From Clostridiaceae bacterium (GTDB lineage Bacteria; Bacillota_A; Clostridia; Clostridiales; Clostridiaceae), in the NCBI GenBank assembly GCA_029256485.1, contig JAQSXU010000167.1, positions 1 through 7,030 on the forward strand: 7,030 nt of DNA, written 5' to 3'. Positions within the stretch are counted from its first letter, which is position 1, and each line of letters begins with the position of its first letter. The notes below the pieces were generated by a model. It was not told the origin of the DNA, ran no database searches, and saw only the letters and a program-made list of their open reading frames with translations. This document shows, one piece after another, positions 5,251 through 7,030 of this stretch. The position numbers were made by a program, and so were the translations under genes.

Positions 5251-6153
5251 ATGAAATTAGTAACAAGTAAGAAAAACAGTGACAATGAAAACAAAGCAGT
5301 TGTTTATATGACAAAAGATATCAGTGCTGAAGGGCTAATGGCTGCTTATGAAGCATTAGAACGTAAGCCTGAAGGAAAAGTAGCAGTGAAAATATCCAGC
5401 GGAGAACCGGGAGGCCACTATTTTCTTTCACCTAACTTAATAGCACCCTTGGTTCAGTCAGCTAATGGCACCATCATAGAATGCAATACTGCATATGGCG
5501 GAGGTCGTGCAGATACTGAGTCTCATCGTCATGTTGTTGAAGATCATGGATTTACTGCCATTGCACCTGTTGACATTATGGATGCAGAGGGTTCAATGAG
5601 TATTCCCGTTGCTGAAGGAAAACATCTGAAGGAGGATATGGTTGGTTCACATTTTGCGGATTATGATTTTGTAATTAACCTGGCACATTTTAAAGGTCAC
5701 GCCATGGGCGGCTTTGGAGGAGTGCTTAAAAATATGTCCATCGGAATTGCATCCTCTATGGGAAAGAGTCTCATTCACACTGCAGGTAAGGAAACCACAG
5801 GTTTTGGAATCAATACACCAAAGGATGACTTTTTAGAGTCCATGGCTGAAGCTGCAAAAGCTGTTTCTGATTATAAAAATGGAAACATTATTTATATCAA
5901 TGTTATGAATAACTTATCAGTAGACTGTGACTGTGATTCTCATCCAGCAAAACCGGAAATGGCCGATATTGGAATTCTTGCTTCCCTGGATCCTGTTGCA
6001 CTGGATCAGGCATGTGTTGACCTGGTATATGCGGCTCCAGATGGAACTGCACTAATTGAAAGAATGGAATCCAGACATGGGATTCATACTGTAGAGCATG
6101 CAGAAGAAATTGGACTTGGAACCCGTAACTATGATTTATATACAATCGATTAA
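5251..6153 (+). CDS. DUF362 domain-containing protein
   Basis: A 300-residue DUF362 protein. Visible landmarks are VAVKISSGEPGGHYFLSPNL (44-63), ECNTAYGGGRADTESH (77-92), the conserved HFKGHAMGGFGGVLKN (146-161) with SIGIASSMGK after it, VDCDCDSHPAKPEMADIG (224-241), and DPVALDQACVDLVY (247-260). The family is often described as an iron-sulfur protein, but the C-terminal two-[4Fe-4S] ferredoxin module of longer members is absent. Cys78, C226, C228 and C255 are the only cysteines. No signal peptide or membrane segment is seen, so it is cytoplasmic. Its reaction is not established. AAAAGGAG (5236-5243) fixes ATG 5251. It is a single-gene unit between promoter C and its own terminator. Sampled rows are about 48-50% GC, like the cupin gene and unlike the DUF3737 gene. 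Confidence 0.85.
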   Translation: MKLVTSKKNSDNENKAVVYMTKDISAEGLMAAYEALERKPEGKVAVKISSGEPGGHYFLSPNLIAPLVQSANGTIIECNTAYGGGRADTESHRHVVEDHGFTAIAPVDIMDAEGSMSIPVAEGKHLKEDMVGSHFADYDFVINLAHFKGHAMGGFGGVLKNMSIGIASSMGKSLIHTAGKETTGFGINTPKDDFLESMAEAAKAVSDYKNGNIIYINVMNNLSVDCDCDSHPAKPEMADIGILASLDPVALDQACVDLVYAAPDGTALIERMESRHGIHTVEHAEEIGLGTRNYDLYTID

Positions 6154-6191
6154 AAAGAACAGTATCATCCCTGCAAGAAAATAATTATTAG

Positions 6192-6217
6192 AGCACCTTC
6201 GTCGGAAGGTGCTTTTT
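6192..6217 (+). terminator. Rho-independent terminator after the DUF362 gene
   Basis: A 9-bp perfect stem (6192-6200 with 6205-6213), GTCG loop and TTTTT. Its right arm is shared with the terminator at 503-530. Confidence 0.85.
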
Positions 6218-6242
6218 AAGTTTTTACGAAAGAGGTCTGTCA

Positions 6243-6293
6243 ATGGAAATTATATTCATTATACTTGGGGCATTTCATATGATAAAATTGTAA
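6243..6293 (+). CDS. Short hydrophobic ORF (16 codons), possibly the 5' part of a broken gene
   Basis: ATG 6243 to TAA 6293 encodes MEIIFIILGAFHMIKL, a hydrophobic peptide, with a modest GAGG at 6231-6234 upstream. Its stop is in the same frame as the zinc-knuckle ORF below. It could be a small peptide, the start of an interrupted gene, or chance. Spacer 6218-6242 holds nothing else. Confidence 0.2.
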   Translation: MEIIFIILGAFHMIKL

Positions 6294-6350
6294 TATGTTG
6301 AGGAATATATTCTTATTAGTGAATATGCAGGATATAATAGAAAGGTTTTA

Positions 6351-6476
6351 ATGAAGTGCAACATAGATGAATATGAATGGGAGGTTGAACCATATAGCCT
6401 GCTTAGAGGCACATGCCCTAAATGTGGCAATAAAGTAAAAAGAACAAATGACATGTTTATAGATGAAGTTAAATAA
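6351..6476 (+). CDS. Small treble-clef / zinc-knuckle protein or fragment
   Basis: A 41-codon ORF with AGAAAGG (6339-6345) five bases before its ATG. It reads MKCNIDEYEWEVEPYSLLRG and then CPKCGNK, with C3, C22 and C25 as likely zinc ligands. The pattern KC..(x)YEW..(x)P..LL.G..CPKC is that of the small zinc-binding modules found alone or repeated in phage-like and homing-endonuclease-associated proteins. The usual second Cys of the first knuckle is D6 here. The frame continues upstream to 6294 with family-like residues (YILISEYAGYNRKVL), but no ATG, GTG or TTG occurs there, so the ORF may be a remnant. Either a real small protein or a relic is possible. Confidence 0.5.
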   Translation: MKCNIDEYEWEVEPYSLLRGTCPKCGNKVKRTNDMFIDEVK

Positions 6477-6546
6477 ATAATCATTTGATTTAAATAATAT
6501 GTAAAACTATCATGGCAATAGTAAGATGATGACTTAGCAGACATAT

Positions 6547-6576
6547 TTGCCTTAAACAGCATAAAACAATTATAAT
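6547..6576 (+). promoter_or_regulatory. Candidate sigma-70-type promoter for the DUF5662 gene
   Basis: TTGCCT (6547-6552) and a perfect TATAAT (6571-6576) are 18 bp apart. Just downstream, CTTGT (6580-6584) and the right arm TTAAACAAG (6603-6611) form a bulged inverted repeat that could be an operator or leader hairpin. Nothing gene-like is seen in 6477-6546. Confidence 0.5.
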
Positions 6577-6644
6577 ATACTTGTTACGTTTAATTGGTTT
6601 TGTTAAACAAGCAAATGATTAGATACACAAAGGGATGGGTAAAT

Positions 6645-7030
6645 TTGAAGAATAATAAAATTAGTAATGCAGTTAATCATTTTAAAACAATTACAAATCA
6701 TAAAATGCTGGTTATGAAATACTGTTTCAAGGTGGAACTTTATAAACAAGGTCTCCTCCATGATTTATCAAAATATTCCTGGGTAGAGTTTTCAGCAGGA
6801 GTAAAATATTTCAGAGGAAACATGAGTCCTAATGCAGCACAAAAGCTGGAAGAAGGAGTTTCTGAGCCATGGCTTCATCATAAGGGCAGAAACAAGCATC
6901 ACTTTGAATACTGGATAGACCATGGACCAAAACGAGAAGATGGATATGTGGGTATGAAAATGCCTGTTAAATACGTGGTGGAAATGTTTATAGACAGAGT
7001 ATGCGCTTCAAAGATTTATAATAAGGAAAA
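6645..7030 (+). CDS. DUF5662 family protein (partial, 3' end outside window)
   Basis: The first 128 codons of a gene running off the right edge. The protein begins KNNKISNAVNHFKTITNHK and carries GLLHDLSKYSWVEF (36-49), EPWLHHKGRNKHHFEYWID (74-92) and VVEMFIDRVCASK (111-123). This His/Asp layout (H39-D40, H78-H79, H85-H86, D118) is characteristic of DUF5662 and resembles HD-type metal-binding sites; a metal-dependent hydrolase role is inference. It looks cytoplasmic, with no signal peptide. Start choice: TTG 6645 follows AGGGATGG (6631-6638) at six bases and gives the expected N-terminus. An in-frame ATG at 6615 would add ten residues but has no ribosome binding site. Confidence 0.8.
   Translation, partial: MKNNKISNAVNHFKTITNHKMLVMKYCFKVELYKQGLLHDLSKYSWVEFSAGVKYFRGNMSPNAAQKLEEGVSEPWLHHKGRNKHHFEYWIDHGPKREDGYVGMKMPVKYVVEMFIDRVCASKIYNKE

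Noticed and set aside
6275..6562. Reverse-strand 95-codon open frame across 6275-6562
   Set aside because: It overlaps the better supported zinc-knuckle ORF, has a low-complexity Ser/Tyr-rich product and matches no family known to me.
1..7030. CRISPR array, tRNA, rRNA, insertion sequence or attachment sites
   Set aside because: No regularly spaced repeats, clover-leaf pattern, transposase motif or terminal inverted repeats with target duplications were seen on reading through.

Overview
The window reads as chromosome of a low-GC, probably anaerobic Firmicute (Clostridia: Clostridium or Lachnospiraceae type). The basis is AT-rich intergenic DNA, strong AGGAGG-like ribosome binding sites, TTG starts, U-tract hairpin terminators, and families common in that group (DUF3737 beside a MalY/PatB aminotransferase, DUF362, DUF5662, an AdhR/NmlR-like MerR regulator). 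No species is claimed. Every supported gene lies on the + strand.

Layout. (1) 1-590: the 3' end of an unidentified gene, then a small VOC (glyoxalase-fold) protein, closed by two tandem terminators. (2) 629-2077: a MerR-type promoter with a 19-bp spacer, a leader with a perfect hairpin and a short ORF, a Mn/Fe-type cupin gene, and a two-domain carboxymuconolactone decarboxylase (CMD) gene interrupted by a single in-frame TGA, then a terminator. (3) 2078-4305: a right-handed beta-helix DUF3737 gene followed 19 bp later by a MalY/PatB PLP enzyme with a TTG start. (4) 4290-5134: a MerR-family regulator gene; directly after its stop lies a second 19-bp-spacer promoter facing the wreck of an iron-sulfur flavodoxin-family gene, then a terminator. 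(5) 5166-6217: a third 19-bp-spacer promoter, whose operator differs from the first at one base of 18, driving a DUF362 gene with its own terminator. (6) 6218-7030: a 490-base stretch holding two short ORFs in one frame (one a treble-clef or zinc-knuckle fragment), a promoter, and the 5' part of a DUF5662 gene that runs off the window.

How it may work together. The regulator belongs to the MerR branch that senses electrophiles or thiol stress. The promoters at 629 and 5166 carry nearly the same dyad in the over-long spacer that MerR proteins act on. The simplest reading is a compact local regulon: the regulator controls the cupin-CMD unit, the DUF362 gene, and possibly the former flavodoxin gene beside it. 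The regulon appears to be eroding: CMD carries a nonsense codon, the flavodoxin gene has lost its 5' end and middle, and short orphan reading frames sit where genes may have been deleted. The promoters and operators are intact. I see no clearly new system; the most notable signal is this promoter set combined with decaying target genes.
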